43,832 bases of DNA, from the NCBI GenBank assembly GCA_002722845.1, contig PBND01000089.1:1-43832 (forward strand), read 5' to 3'. This DNA comes from Myxococcales bacterium. GTDB taxonomy: Bacteria; Myxococcota; UBA4151. The position numbers and the translations under genes are program-made. A model generated the notes under the pieces. It was given only the letters and a program-made list of their open reading frames with translations. It searched no databases and had not been told where the DNA came from. This document shows positions 15,858 to 23,411 of the stretch, piece after piece; positions within the stretch are counted from its first letter, which is position 1, and every line of letters begins with the position of its first letter.

Positions 15858-17371
15858 CGATGCGTTGGTTCATCGGCCTGCTTCCCCTGCTCGCGCTGGG
15901 CTGCGACGATACCCCGCCTGGGGGGGCTGCTAATCTGCTCAGCCCCCGGGCCCCGGTGGTCGTGAGTTCGGAGTCGGGTAGCCAACTCTTCGTGGTCGAT
16001 CAGGGGCACTCCATGCTCCGGGCTGTCGACTTGTCATCGGGAACGTACCAGCCAGGACCGAACCCTTACTTCCCTCGGGGCGTGCTCCTCGACGCCGAGA
16101 TTGTGGACCTGAAGGCCGTTGATGATTCTTTGGTGGCCTTGTCGGCCTCCGGGCGGCTCTTCGATATCCCGCTGGAGACGGGGGCTGCTGTACAGCGATC
16201 TGCCCCCTTGCCGGACCTCATCGCGAATTGGCGCCCCGTCGCCATCGTGGGCGAAGGCGATCGCCTGGGTCGGATCGATGAGGACTGTGCCCTGGCTGTG
16301 GAGGGGGCGTCGGAGGTTCAAACGGGCGGCTTCGGCCTCTGCCTCGGGCGAGTCGGCGCGCGAGTTTACGGCCTAGGCGACCCCGGTACCATGTGGGTTG
16401 CCCCGGTCGATCTCGACCAGGGCCTGGGGGATCGTACCTTCCTGCCCGATGTGATGAAGCGGCTCATCGTCGATTCCGGTGGGAACCTGTGGGGCCTGAG
16501 CGAAGACGGTCTCGTGGTCACGGCCATGGATGGGAGCGGGCAGTTGATCCGCCGCTTCGGACTGGTCTCTCCAGCCAACGACCTTGCAGTGACCCGGGAT
16601 GGGGATGGCGAGGCGGTGCTCGCAGTCGCCGGGCAAGATGGATACATTTGGTATTTCGATATGACGGGCTCCGTCCACGGCACGCCCTCGGTCCGGGCCC
16701 CGGAGGATGCGGTTCCGGCGGCGCTGCTGGGATCGTCTACCGATCTTGCTGTGGAGCGAGAGGAAGGGGGTGAGCTTCTTCCCGCCGACGTCCTCGCCAT
16801 CCACCAGCCGGTCCTCTTTCGCGGGGAAGTTGATGTCGGGCCCGCTGGCGATCTCATCGGGCTTCCAGCCAATGATTTCATCCTTCGACCGGGCCATCGT
16901 GTGATTCTCTACCGAGACGGACAGATCCGATGTTACGATGAACTTCAGGCCGACGGTAGGATCAGCGGGCGCTGTGGCTCCGGCACTTGGGACCTGGCCA
17001 TCCAGAGTCAGTTCTGGGAACTCTTCACGGGGGTCGAGGCTTGGCGGGAAGATCTTGATCTGACCGGATTAACCCACCTGGCGAGTCTCGGTCTCGGCGA
17101 GCACGTGACGCACAACGGTTTTCGCTTTCGGCGTAAGGAAACGGCGACGACCTATGGTTCTGTGGTCCTCCACTATCGCTTGGGTGTGGGCCTGCGAACG
17201 GTTTTGGAGCCCGGTGGCTGGCTCACGGGCCTGACACAGGCCGAGGTGACGACCTTCTATAACCCCGACAGTCCTCAGGAATGGCTTTTTGCTACGGGCA
17301 GTGGAAGCGAGTCCATCTTTCAGTTTCCGCCCCTGGCGAGCCAATCCTTCGAGATCAAGAGTTACCGTTAA
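15854..17371 (+). CDS. Putative beta-propeller-like lipoprotein
   Basis: 505 residues with a lipoprotein signal (MTMRWFIGLLPLLALGC, Cys17). The body shows repeated four-strand-like units with phrases typical of propeller blades (SGSQLFVVDQGHSMLRAVDL, DSGGNLWGLSEDGLVV, AGQDGYIWYFDMTGSV), spaced about 40-70 residues apart, then a different C-terminal beta domain from about residue 340. Family unknown. It is translationally coupled to the preceding lipoprotein gene (ATGA), so the two probably act together at the outer membrane or periplasm. It ends right at the shared terminator region of the convergent tRNA-Lys. Confidence 0.65.
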   Translation: MTMRWFIGLLPLLALGCDDTPPGGAANLLSPRAPVVVSSESGSQLFVVDQGHSMLRAVDLSSGTYQPGPNPYFPRGVLLDAEIVDLKAVDDSLVALSASGRLFDIPLETGAAVQRSAPLPDLIANWRPVAIVGEGDRLGRIDEDCALAVEGASEVQTGGFGLCLGRVGARVYGLGDPGTMWVAPVDLDQGLGDRTFLPDVMKRLIVDSGGNLWGLSEDGLVVTAMDGSGQLIRRFGLVSPANDLAVTRDGDGEAVLAVAGQDGYIWYFDMTGSVHGTPSVRAPEDAVPAALLGSSTDLAVEREEGGELLPADVLAIHQPVLFRGEVDVGPAGDLIGLPANDFILRPGHRVILYRDGQIRCYDELQADGRISGRCGSGTWDLAIQSQFWELFTGVEAWREDLDLTGLTHLASLGLGEHVTHNGFRFRRKETATTYGSVVLHYRLGVGLRTVLEPGGWLTGLTQAEVTTFYNPDSPQEWLFATGSGSESIFQFPPLASQSFEIKSYR

Positions 17372-17402
17372 AAAAATCAGCGAGGCGCCGATTGGCGCCT
17401 CG
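17370..17402 (-). terminator. Intrinsic terminator after tRNA-Lys (minus strand)
   Basis: CGAGGCGCC (17381-17389) pairs perfectly with GGCGCCTCG (17394-17402) around a four-base loop. On the minus strand the stem is followed by CTGA and a seven-T run (17376-17370), the classic Rho-independent form. It lies two bases past the tRNA-Lys 3' CCA and ends the rpmG-ybdK-tRNA run. It overlaps the stop codon of the convergent lipoprotein gene. Confidence 0.9.
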
Positions 17403-17404
17403 TC

Positions 17405-17480
17405 TGGTAGGTCGTGCAGGACTTGAACCTGCGGCCATCGGATTAAAAGTCCGGTGCTCTACCACCTGAGCTAACGACCC
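17405..17480 (-). tRNA. trnK(uuu): tRNA-Lys (anticodon UUU), CCA encoded
   Basis: Reading the minus strand: acceptor stem GGGUCGU/ACGACCU, D-arm with AGCUCAGGUGGUAGAGC, anticodon arm CGGACUUUUAAUCCG giving anticodon UUU, T-arm with GGUUCAAGUCC, discriminator A and a genomically encoded CCA. 76 nt. It follows ybdK by 55 bases on the same strand and runs straight into a terminator, so it is probably processed from the same transcript or has a promoter in the ybdK tail. Confidence 0.97.
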
Positions 17481-17535
17481 GTTGCAACGAGCCTCTGCAG
17501 GATCGTCTGCTTCAGGTCAAGCGTTTGACCGCGTT

Positions 17536-18639
17536 CTAGAGGGTCTCGAGGGTTGTTTGCTCGATGATGTAATCGACCAGACCCTTGAGGTCGCCCCGTT
17601 GGAGGTATTCCCGGCGCTGGCGATCCGCACCGCAGCCGCGCTCCAGAATGCGTCGGCAGTTCACGACTTCGTGCATGCAGCCGAGGCGACGGGCCTCGGG
17701 CTCGACGAATTCGATGAGCTCTTCCAAGAGGCGAGAGAGGGGGGCCTGGGCCTTTCGGCCCCAATCGATCAGTTTGCCGCTGGCACCGTAGCGGAGGGCC
17801 CGCCACTTATTCTCTTGAATGAAAGCCACCGGATATTTGCGCCAGGACCAGTTCCGTCGATGGTGATCGGCGAGACGGGCCACCAAGGCTTGAATAAGTG
17901 CAGCGATGGCGATGGTCTCGTCGACCGTCATCGGCAGATCGCAGATGCGAAATTCCAGCGTGGGGTACTTCACGGAAGGACGCAGGTCCCACCAGAGACG
18001 GGCACCACTGTCGACGCATTCGAGGCGGACCATGTCATCGATGAAATCGCTATATTCCCGCCAACTCTGAAAGGTGCTCGGAATCCCTGTGCGCGGCAAG
18101 CGCTTAAACAGTTCCGCTCGGTGGGAAGAGAGCCCGGTATCCCGGCCCTGCCAAAAGGGAGAGGAGCACGAGAGGGCTAGCAGGTGGGGCAGGAAGTACC
18201 GGGCTTGGTTGTAGACGGCGATCCGCTCGTCGGGATCGTCGAGGCACACGTGAACGTGCATGCCGCAGATCAGGTTCGCCCGCAGGGTGTCCTGAAAGCG
18301 CTCGGTAATCTCTTGGTAGGGGCCGGCAGTGATGCCTTGGTCTTCCCAGCGGCTAAAAGGATGGGTCGAAACCGCCGCGATACGAAGGTCCACCTGACGG
18401 GCGAGGCGGTTCAGACGCCCTCGCAATGTCGCAATCTCGTGCCGAGCTTGATCGATGTCCGTACAGACCGGCGTGCCGACTTCGACCACCGATGTGTGGA
18501 GTTCCTCTTTGAGTTCGATGGACTCTTCGCCGGCGTTTTCCGCAGCGGCATAAAGGTCCATGTAGCCCGGAGCGAGGGCCCGGGTCGTTGGATCGACGAT
18601 GAAGAATTCCTCTTCGATCCCAACGGTAAAATCGGCCAT
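17536..18639 (-). CDS. ybdK: Glutamate-cysteine ligase-like carboxylate-amine ligase (GCS2/YbdK family)
   Basis: A 367-residue member of the GCS2 family, the same length as E. coli YbdK (372). These enzymes join an amine to the gamma-carboxylate of glutamate using ATP, with weak glutamate-cysteine ligase activity in YbdK; the natural substrate is uncertain. Motifs: GIEEEFFIVD (7-16) with the metal-binding Glu cluster, ELHTSVVEVGTPVC, CGMHVHVCLDD, LWWDLRPSVKYPTLEFRICD with the metal/ATP residues, and a Trp/Arg-rich segment (NWSWRKYPVA). The C-terminal RRREYLQRGDLKGLVDYIIEQ-type helix is also typical. Cytoplasmic. It lies 42 bases after rpmG and before tRNA-Lys in a minus-strand unit. Confidence 0.92.
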   Translation of the reverse strand: MADFTVGIEEEFFIVDPTTRALAPGYMDLYAAAENAGEESIELKEELHTSVVEVGTPVCTDIDQARHEIATLRGRLNRLARQVDLRIAAVSTHPFSRWEDQGITAGPYQEITERFQDTLRANLICGMHVHVCLDDPDERIAVYNQARYFLPHLLALSCSSPFWQGRDTGLSSHRAELFKRLPRTGIPSTFQSWREYSDFIDDMVRLECVDSGARLWWDLRPSVKYPTLEFRICDLPMTVDETIAIAALIQALVARLADHHRRNWSWRKYPVAFIQENKWRALRYGASGKLIDWGRKAQAPLSRLLEELIEFVEPEARRLGCMHEVVNCRRILERGCGADRQRREYLQRGDLKGLVDYIIEQTTLETL

Positions 18640-18681
18640 TTTTGATGGGCCTCCCTCAATGGGGAATGGTCACGAGGGACC

Positions 18682-18837
18682 TTACTTGATCTTGGCTTCC
18701 TTGAAGATCACGTGCTTACGCGCAACCGGGTCGTACTTCCGGAGCTCCAGCTTGCCAACGCCCTGGGCCCGCTTCTTTTCAGTGGTGTAGAAATAGCCAG
18801 TGCCAGCGGTGGAAACGAGGCGGATCAGTTCACGCAT
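18682..18837 (-). CDS. rpmG: 50S ribosomal protein L33
   Basis: A 51-residue gene: starts [19 protein letters not shown], then [17 protein letters not shown] and ends [10 protein letters not shown], close to E. coli L33. It lacks the two CxxC pairs, so it is the zinc-independent (C-minus) form. A good AGGAG sits about nine bases before the ATG. It is the first gene of the rpmG-ybdK-tRNA-Lys minus-strand run. Its more usual neighbours (secE, nusG, tRNA-Trp, or rpmB) are absent. Confidence 0.97.
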   Translation of the reverse strand: MRELIRLVSTAGTGYFYTTEKKRAQGVGKLELRKYDPVARKHVIFKEAKIK

Positions 18838-18870
18838 AATTGAAATACTCCTGCAAAGTCGGGCGCCCCG

Positions 18871-18895
18871 TTATCAGCGGACGGGGACCTGTCAA
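18871..18895 (-). promoter_or_regulatory. Candidate promoter elements for rpmG
   Basis: On the minus strand a perfect TTGACA (18895-18890) is followed 13 bases later by TGATAA (18876-18871), about 33 bases before the rpmG ATG. The spacing is shorter than the usual 16-18 for TGATAA, and the hexamer at 16-base spacing (TAACGG) is poor, so only the -35 element is convincing. Confidence 0.3.
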
Positions 18896-18970
18896 AGGAA
18901 TTTCCTCGGTGGCATTGCGGATTCCTATGGAATAAGGGCTCGGGGTAGAGGGGGCTGGACGGATGGTGTT

Positions 18971-20947
18971 TTGCTGCGTTTGATGACCTGTGGCTTTGCG
19001 CTCGGCTTGGTGGCCTGCGGGCCCGGCGAGCCTGAGATCGTTGCGCCCGATGAGGGGCCAACTCGGCGCTACGTCTATCGAGGAATCTCTGGGGTTTCCA
19101 TGGGAGGGGGCGCGTCGGCCACGCTGGGGTTTCGCCAGCCGGATCGATTCGATTTCGTCGGCATTATGGGTGGGCCTTTAGCCGATGCGACCAGTTTCGG
19201 CCGGATGCTCCGGCGTGGCTGGATGGGGGGATTCTGTGACTTGGAGTTCCTAGAAGCCTTAATGGCCAGCGGCCATGACCTCGACGACGAGCGTGCCTTT
19301 TGTGGTCTCTACACCGATCAGGCCCGCGCGGACATCCAGGCAACAGAGTATGCGGTTCCCAAAGAGTTTCTACCGGCGGGGCAAGAGCCTCTGCTCGAGG
19401 CTGTCAGTGACTACAATAATTGGTGGCGCGGTCCCCAGGGGGGGCGTGGCGGCAGTTTCCATCGAGACAAGCTTTTCAACTCCTTCGAGGATATCTCTAA
19501 ATCCTTTGGTAATGCCCTCTATCACCCCAACGAGGAGGTGCCTTGGGCCGCGCCGGGCGTGACGAAGGCCTGGTTGGACCAGAGTCCGGAAGAACGATGT
19601 GCCAATCCCGTCGTCCTCGAGAGCTATTACAACGCCGAATACAACCCTCGAGGGGACTACCCGGTCATCACCTTTTGTGAAGGTGTCCACCGAGATCCCG
19701 ACCGAAGCGCTGAAGCCCAGCTAGGCCGTATTCTCCCGGAGACACCGCGGACCAAGTCGGTGGCGGTGCTGTTGGCCGTCGACCTCAATCGTAATGGGCG
19801 CCGTGATTATGGTGAGCCCGTGATCATGAACGCCTATGAACGGTATCGAGACTGGGGAGTCGATGGCCTTGGTAACTCAGACGAACCCGGTTACGACCCA
19901 GTGTCGAATCCCGATCCTCACGGTGATGACTTTGATCCTCAATCCAATCCGACGGGTACGGAACGGGATTGGCGCTTCCAGCCGGGCGAACCCTTTGATG
20001 ATTTTGGCCTCGATGGGGTCGATGGCACGAACGATCTCGGGGAAGGGAACGGCCAGCACGACTATTCCCCTGGCTGGCAGCATTTCACCAGCTTGGATGC
20101 CGGTCGACTCTTGGAAGAGATGTCTGACGAGCAGCTCGCCCGGCTGGACATTTACATGGATGCGGGCATTCGGGATTTTCTCAACACAGTCATCCACAGC
20201 AATTGGTTATGGGCTCGACTCATGCCTCGTGTCCCAGCCCGCAACCGCACCCAGTTGCTGGACTTCGATGCTCTGCGCTGGCCGGAGGACCGTGTCTTTA
20301 ATCCCAACTATTTCGACCGGGACAAGCTGAAGCCCTTCACTTACTTACGTTATGGTCATCTCGACGCGAACCAGAACCAGGTGTTGTCCGGCGATGGCAA
20401 CCACGTCGGCACGGTCTCTCAGGTGCTTGGCCGGATCCAGATGGTCCTGAGCGTGGGGCAGGGGACCTGGCCGAATCCGGATCTGGAACCCCGGCGAAAC
20501 CCAGCGGGTCAAGACGGCTACGGCGGCGTGGACTCCTTTGAGAGTGTCGCCTTGGGTCGAACCCGGACCTTCTCCTACGTGCTGCCACCGGAATACCATG
20601 ATCCCGAGCGGGCCGATGAGCGCTACCCAGTCCTCTATTTTCTCCATGGGCAGGGGCAGGAGCACGAGGGGATGGTGGCCAGTGGGATCTTCTTTCAGAC
20701 CGCGATGGCCGAGAGTCAGCGGCCAGGGATGAGTGATTGGACCAAATTCATCATCATTTTTCCCGATGGCCATTGTTACGATGACGTCGATGATTGTCAC
20801 AGTGGGACGTTCTGGAACGACTTTGTCACCGGTGAGCAACGCTCCCGCTTCGAAGAGGATTTTTGGGAGTTGCTCGATGTGGTGGATAATCGCTATCGGA
20901 CCCGTCAGCCGGAGGACCTTCCCATCCCTTTAGCAGAAGGTGATTGA
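18971..20947 (+). CDS. Lipoprotein esterase of the PF00756 type with circularly permuted motif order
   Basis: 658 residues from the TTG at 18971, which gives a lipoprotein signal (MLRLMTCGFALGLVAC, lipobox LVAC); the ATG at 18983 is an alternative with a shorter signal. The protein contains all parts of an esterase-D/putative-esterase alpha/beta hydrolase, but in rotated order: nucleophile elbow GVSMGG (Ser43) with PDRFDFVGIMGG at the N-terminus, the acid-residue strand YMDAGIRDF (Asp402), a His loop GDGNHVG (His478), and only then the normally N-terminal strands, RTFSYVLPPEY, YPVLYFLHGQGQEHEG (His559) and FIIIFPDGHC. Inserted between Ser and Asp is a long Asp/Asn/Gly-rich segment (DLNRNGRRDYGEP, PDPHGDDFDP) that could bind calcium. 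Cell-surface or periplasmic hydrolase; substrate unknown. Divergent from rpmG. Confidence 0.75.
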   Translation: MLRLMTCGFALGLVACGPGEPEIVAPDEGPTRRYVYRGISGVSMGGGASATLGFRQPDRFDFVGIMGGPLADATSFGRMLRRGWMGGFCDLEFLEALMASGHDLDDERAFCGLYTDQARADIQATEYAVPKEFLPAGQEPLLEAVSDYNNWWRGPQGGRGGSFHRDKLFNSFEDISKSFGNALYHPNEEVPWAAPGVTKAWLDQSPEERCANPVVLESYYNAEYNPRGDYPVITFCEGVHRDPDRSAEAQLGRILPETPRTKSVAVLLAVDLNRNGRRDYGEPVIMNAYERYRDWGVDGLGNSDEPGYDPVSNPDPHGDDFDPQSNPTGTERDWRFQPGEPFDDFGLDGVDGTNDLGEGNGQHDYSPGWQHFTSLDAGRLLEEMSDEQLARLDIYMDAGIRDFLNTVIHSNWLWARLMPRVPARNRTQLLDFDALRWPEDRVFNPNYFDRDKLKPFTYLRYGHLDANQNQVLSGDGNHVGTVSQVLGRIQMVLSVGQGTWPNPDLEPRRNPAGQDGYGGVDSFESVALGRTRTFSYVLPPEYHDPERADERYPVLYFLHGQGQEHEGMVASGIFFQTAMAESQRPGMSDWTKFIIIFPDGHCYDDVDDCHSGTFWNDFVTGEQRSRFEEDFWELLDVVDNRYRTRQPEDLPIPLAEGD

Positions 20948-21004
20948 AGGGATTTGGAATCATCGCCGGGCTTTGTTATGCCCCGGGCGCCCTGAAGGAA
21001 AAAG

Positions 21005-22630
21005 ATGATGATGAAGCGCCTCACTGTTTGGACCCTTGCCTCGCTGCTACTGGCCGTGAGCAGCCCGGTGTACGCAGAGCGCTCCGCAAGTCTTCAGAAC
21101 AATGCGTTGTTCGAAGATCGAGACAACGTCTTTCTCTACCCGGGCCTGTTGTTACGCAACAGCGATGTCCTGCGCATGGATCTCGGTGGGGCCGCTTCTA
21201 GCGGTAACGGTCTCGTGACCTGGTCCTTGGGTGATTATACGCTCGGATTTGCCATCCACCGGAACCAGGTGGCGACGCTGACCGGTGGCGGAGTCCTCGC
21301 CCCGGCCGATGCCGAGGAGTCGACCAGCCTGGCGGGCGTCGGCGGTGGCATCTTCCAGTTCCCGGAGGAAGGCGTCCGAGAGATTAAAGATCTCATGCTG
21401 AGTCTGATCGACCGGAACGCGCCCGGCGCCGGCCTGATCATCGACGCGATCGAGAACATGGACCCGGTCGGAGGCTTGCTTGCCGGCCCAAGTCCCAGTG
21501 AGATCGTCGACCTCATGATTGGCTTCCCCATGGGGGCCATGGATGGTGGCCTCCGGGTCGCCGCCTGGTCGGGCACCAAGAATGACGCGTTCAAGGTAGA
21601 CCGTATCGATCCTGCGACCGGACTCGTGGTCGAGGATGAGAATGGCGATCCGATCAGGGACGACAAAACCCGAACTGCCAATCAGACCGGTTTAGGCCTC
21701 ACCTTTGGGCTTCGCACTCGGAGCGAGTCAGGGGCCCGCATCGACGGCAGCGTGAGTCTAGGCCTGCTCAGTGGCAATTCCAACGACCAACACCGCCAAC
21801 TGGACGAGGAAACCTCGCAGCGCCTCGCCGGCGCCGATGTCCGGATGATGATGCCCATGCGCGAGGGGATGGATCTGGGCCTGTTAGCCGGGCTTCGTTA
21901 CTTCTCCGCCAAAGGTTCTGTAACACGGGACGAGGCCACGACGACGAACAGCCAGGGGGCCGGTTTCGGTGTCGCGGTGGGTGCTGGACCTTTGTTCACC
22001 GATAGCGATGGTGGTCAGGTCGGATTCTATGGTGTGGTGAGCTTACTCAACAGCGCCATTGACCCCGATACGGGTCAAAACAACGATCGGGTCAATTCCC
22101 AGGCTCTGGTGGTGCCCGGTGTCCGAGCTGCGGCGGAGTGGCCCTTCAAGGACTGGTTGAAGCTACGGGCCGGCATGGACTACACATTTGGTCGTTCATC
22201 GACGGACACCGGTGGGAACACCACAAGCATGCAGAACAGCGGCGGTACCTTCGCTTGGAGTGCGGGCTTTGGCGCCCAGTGGAAGCGGTTTCAACTCGAC
22301 GGCACCTTTCATCACTCCTGCTTACTGCTCGCCTGCGAGAACGGCCTCATGACTGCCATCTCTGGAACTTACTTTTTCGGCGATGCAGCGAAGGCAAAAC
22401 AGCGCCTAGCGCCCCGAGCTGCACCGGTCGAGCGACGTCGGGACGACTACCGAGATCGAGACCGAGATCGCGATCGAGACCGGGATCGAGACCGGGATCG
22501 AGACCGGGACGGTAACGCGGATAAAAGCGGGGACGGTGAGCGTGGAGCGGGTGATTCGGTCGACTCAGACCGGTCGGAAGATTCCCGTTCGCGGGATGAA
22601 GATGGGGGGCGTCGTCGTATGCGTCGATAG
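21005..22630 (+). CDS. Outer-membrane beta-barrel-like protein with Arg-Asp repeat tail
   Basis: 541 residues beginning with a signal peptide (MMMKRLTVWTLASLLLAVSS, cut after PVYA at about residue 24); the ATG follows GAAGGAAAAAG. The mature part is built of alternating amphipathic beta strands with aromatic girdles (LVTWSLGDYTLGFAI, GLGLTFGLRTRSES, LGLLAGLRYFSAKGS, GVAVGAGPLFTDSDGG, FGAQWKRFQLDGTFHH), typical of an outer-membrane barrel. The barrel appears to end at AISGTYFFGDA (about residue 460). After it, an 80-residue hydrophilic tail contains ten consecutive Arg-Asp pairs and a Ser/Asp/Arg-rich end. It lies 57 bases after the esterase gene, which may share its transcript. I do not recognise the family. 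Confidence 0.7.
   Translation: MMMKRLTVWTLASLLLAVSSPVYAERSASLQNNALFEDRDNVFLYPGLLLRNSDVLRMDLGGAASSGNGLVTWSLGDYTLGFAIHRNQVATLTGGGVLAPADAEESTSLAGVGGGIFQFPEEGVREIKDLMLSLIDRNAPGAGLIIDAIENMDPVGGLLAGPSPSEIVDLMIGFPMGAMDGGLRVAAWSGTKNDAFKVDRIDPATGLVVEDENGDPIRDDKTRTANQTGLGLTFGLRTRSESGARIDGSVSLGLLSGNSNDQHRQLDEETSQRLAGADVRMMMPMREGMDLGLLAGLRYFSAKGSVTRDEATTTNSQGAGFGVAVGAGPLFTDSDGGQVGFYGVVSLLNSAIDPDTGQNNDRVNSQALVVPGVRAAAEWPFKDWLKLRAGMDYTFGRSSTDTGGNTTSMQNSGGTFAWSAGFGAQWKRFQLDGTFHHSCLLLACENGLMTAISGTYFFGDAAKAKQRLAPRAAPVERRRDDYRDRDRDRDRDRDRDRDRDRDGNADKSGDGERGAGDSVDSDRSEDSRSRDEDGGRRRMRR
22451..22510 (+). repeat. In-frame Arg-Asp codon repeat (10 RD units)
   Basis: Sixty bases of alternating CGN and GAY codons. 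The last part is three copies of the 12-mer CGAGACCGGGAY starting at 22475, 22487 and 22499, while the first part is more diverged, as expected from slippage growth at the 3' side. It encodes a charged polyampholyte tail. Confidence 0.9.
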
Positions 22631-22643
22631 TTTCTCTCTGGCT

Positions 22644-22718
22644 GGCCCCATCGTCTAGCGGTTAGGACACCGGGTTTTCATCCCGGCAACCGGGGTTCGA
22701 TTCCCCGTGGGGTCACCA
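22644..22718 (+). tRNA. trnE(uuc): tRNA-Glu (anticodon UUC), CCA encoded
   Basis: Acceptor stem GGCCCCA/UGGGGUC with the G2-U71 wobble, D-arm beginning GUCUAGCGGUUAGGAC, anticodon arm CCGGGUUUUCAUCCCGG giving UUC, T-arm CGGGGUUCGAUUCCCCG, discriminator A and encoded CCA. 75 nt. It starts 13 bases after the outer-membrane protein gene and is followed at once by a strong terminator. Confidence 0.97.
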
Positions 22719-22721
22719 AGA

Positions 22722-22757
22722 AGCCTCCGCCCAGTGCGGAGGCTCTTATTTTTTTAT
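22722..22757 (+). terminator. Intrinsic terminator after tRNA-Glu
   Basis: AGCCTCCGC (22722-22730) pairs with GCGGAGGCT (22736-22744) around a five-base loop and is followed by CTTATTTTTTT. It separates the esterase/outer-membrane protein/tRNA-Glu unit from the long cyclophilin-led operon that starts at 22837. Confidence 0.92.
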
Positions 22758-22836
22758 CGTGCGCGGGCGCGCGCGGCCTTGACCTTCGGCCCGGTTGCGC
22801 GGAAGCATTCCGAACCTCTGATAAGGGAGTGAAAAA

Positions 22837-23376
22837 GTGACTGAAATCTTTCCAGGCGAGGGGACACTCAATGCCCGCTTCGTCACGAACCATGGCGAGA
22901 TGACCATCGAACTCTTTGAAGCCTTGGCCCCAAATACGGTGGGCAACTTCGTTGGACTCGCCACGGGACAACGCAGTTATGAGGACCCCCGGGGACAGGA
23001 TCCGGGCACGCCATTCTATGATGGCACGATCTTCCACCGCGTCATCCGTGGCTTTATGATCCAAGCTGGTGATCCCACCGGTACGGGCCGTGGTGGTCCC
23101 GGTTACCGCTTTGAGGACGAGTTCCACCCTGAACTTCGCCATGATGGTCCGGGGGTGCTCAGCATGGCCAATGCGGGCCCGAACACCAACGGGAGCCAGT
23201 TTTTCATCACCCAGGTGGCGACCCCCCATCTCGATGGTCGTCACTCGGTGTTTGGCCGACTGGTGGCCGGCCATGAAACGCTGGACACGATCGCTGCAAC
23301 GGCGACAGGGCCCATGGATCGGCCCGTCGAGGAGGTCATCCTCGAGCGGGTCGAGATTTATCGCAGCGAGGCCTAA
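22837..23376 (+). CDS. Cyclophilin-type peptidyl-prolyl cis-trans isomerase
   Basis: 179 residues, one cyclophilin domain and no signal peptide, so cytoplasmic. The GTG start follows a good AAGGGAG. Active-site residues are in place: [14 protein letters not shown] gives Arg68, Phe73 and Gln76; [16 protein letters not shown] gives Asn112 and the Phe122/123 pair; and LDGRHSVFG gives His136. The Trp that binds cyclosporin in human CypA is His131 here (TPHLDG), as in many bacterial drug-insensitive forms. It is the first gene after the tRNA-Glu terminator, 35 bases before the next gene, and so probably heads the long plus-strand operon; it could help fold its large TPR proteins (inference). Confidence 0.93.
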   Translation: MTEIFPGEGTLNARFVTNHGEMTIELFEALAPNTVGNFVGLATGQRSYEDPRGQDPGTPFYDGTIFHRVIRGFMIQAGDPTGTGRGGPGYRFEDEFHPELRHDGPGVLSMANAGPNTNGSQFFITQVATPHLDGRHSVFGRLVAGHETLDTIAATATGPMDRPVEEVILERVEIYRSEA

Positions 23377-23411
23377 ACCCTGTTACGCTGCCCTATGGAG
23401 AGCCAAGAAGA

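Noticed and set aside
20964-20989. Terminator between the esterase and outer-membrane protein genes
   Set aside because: The hairpin is imperfect with bulges and is followed by CCTGAAGG rather than a T-run.
22451-22510. CRISPR-like or regulatory DNA repeat
   Set aside because: The repeats have no spacers, keep the reading frame and lie wholly within the coding region, so they are a protein-level repeat.
17405-22718. Integrated element or attachment sites at the two tRNA genes
   Set aside because: I see no duplicated tRNA 3' ends, integrase gene or base-composition change; both tRNAs are followed directly by ordinary terminators.
22758-22836. Clear sigma70 promoter for the cyclophilin-led operon
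   Set aside because: A TTGACC is present near 22783, but no acceptable -10 hexamer lies 16-18 bases after it; the promoter cannot be fixed by eye.
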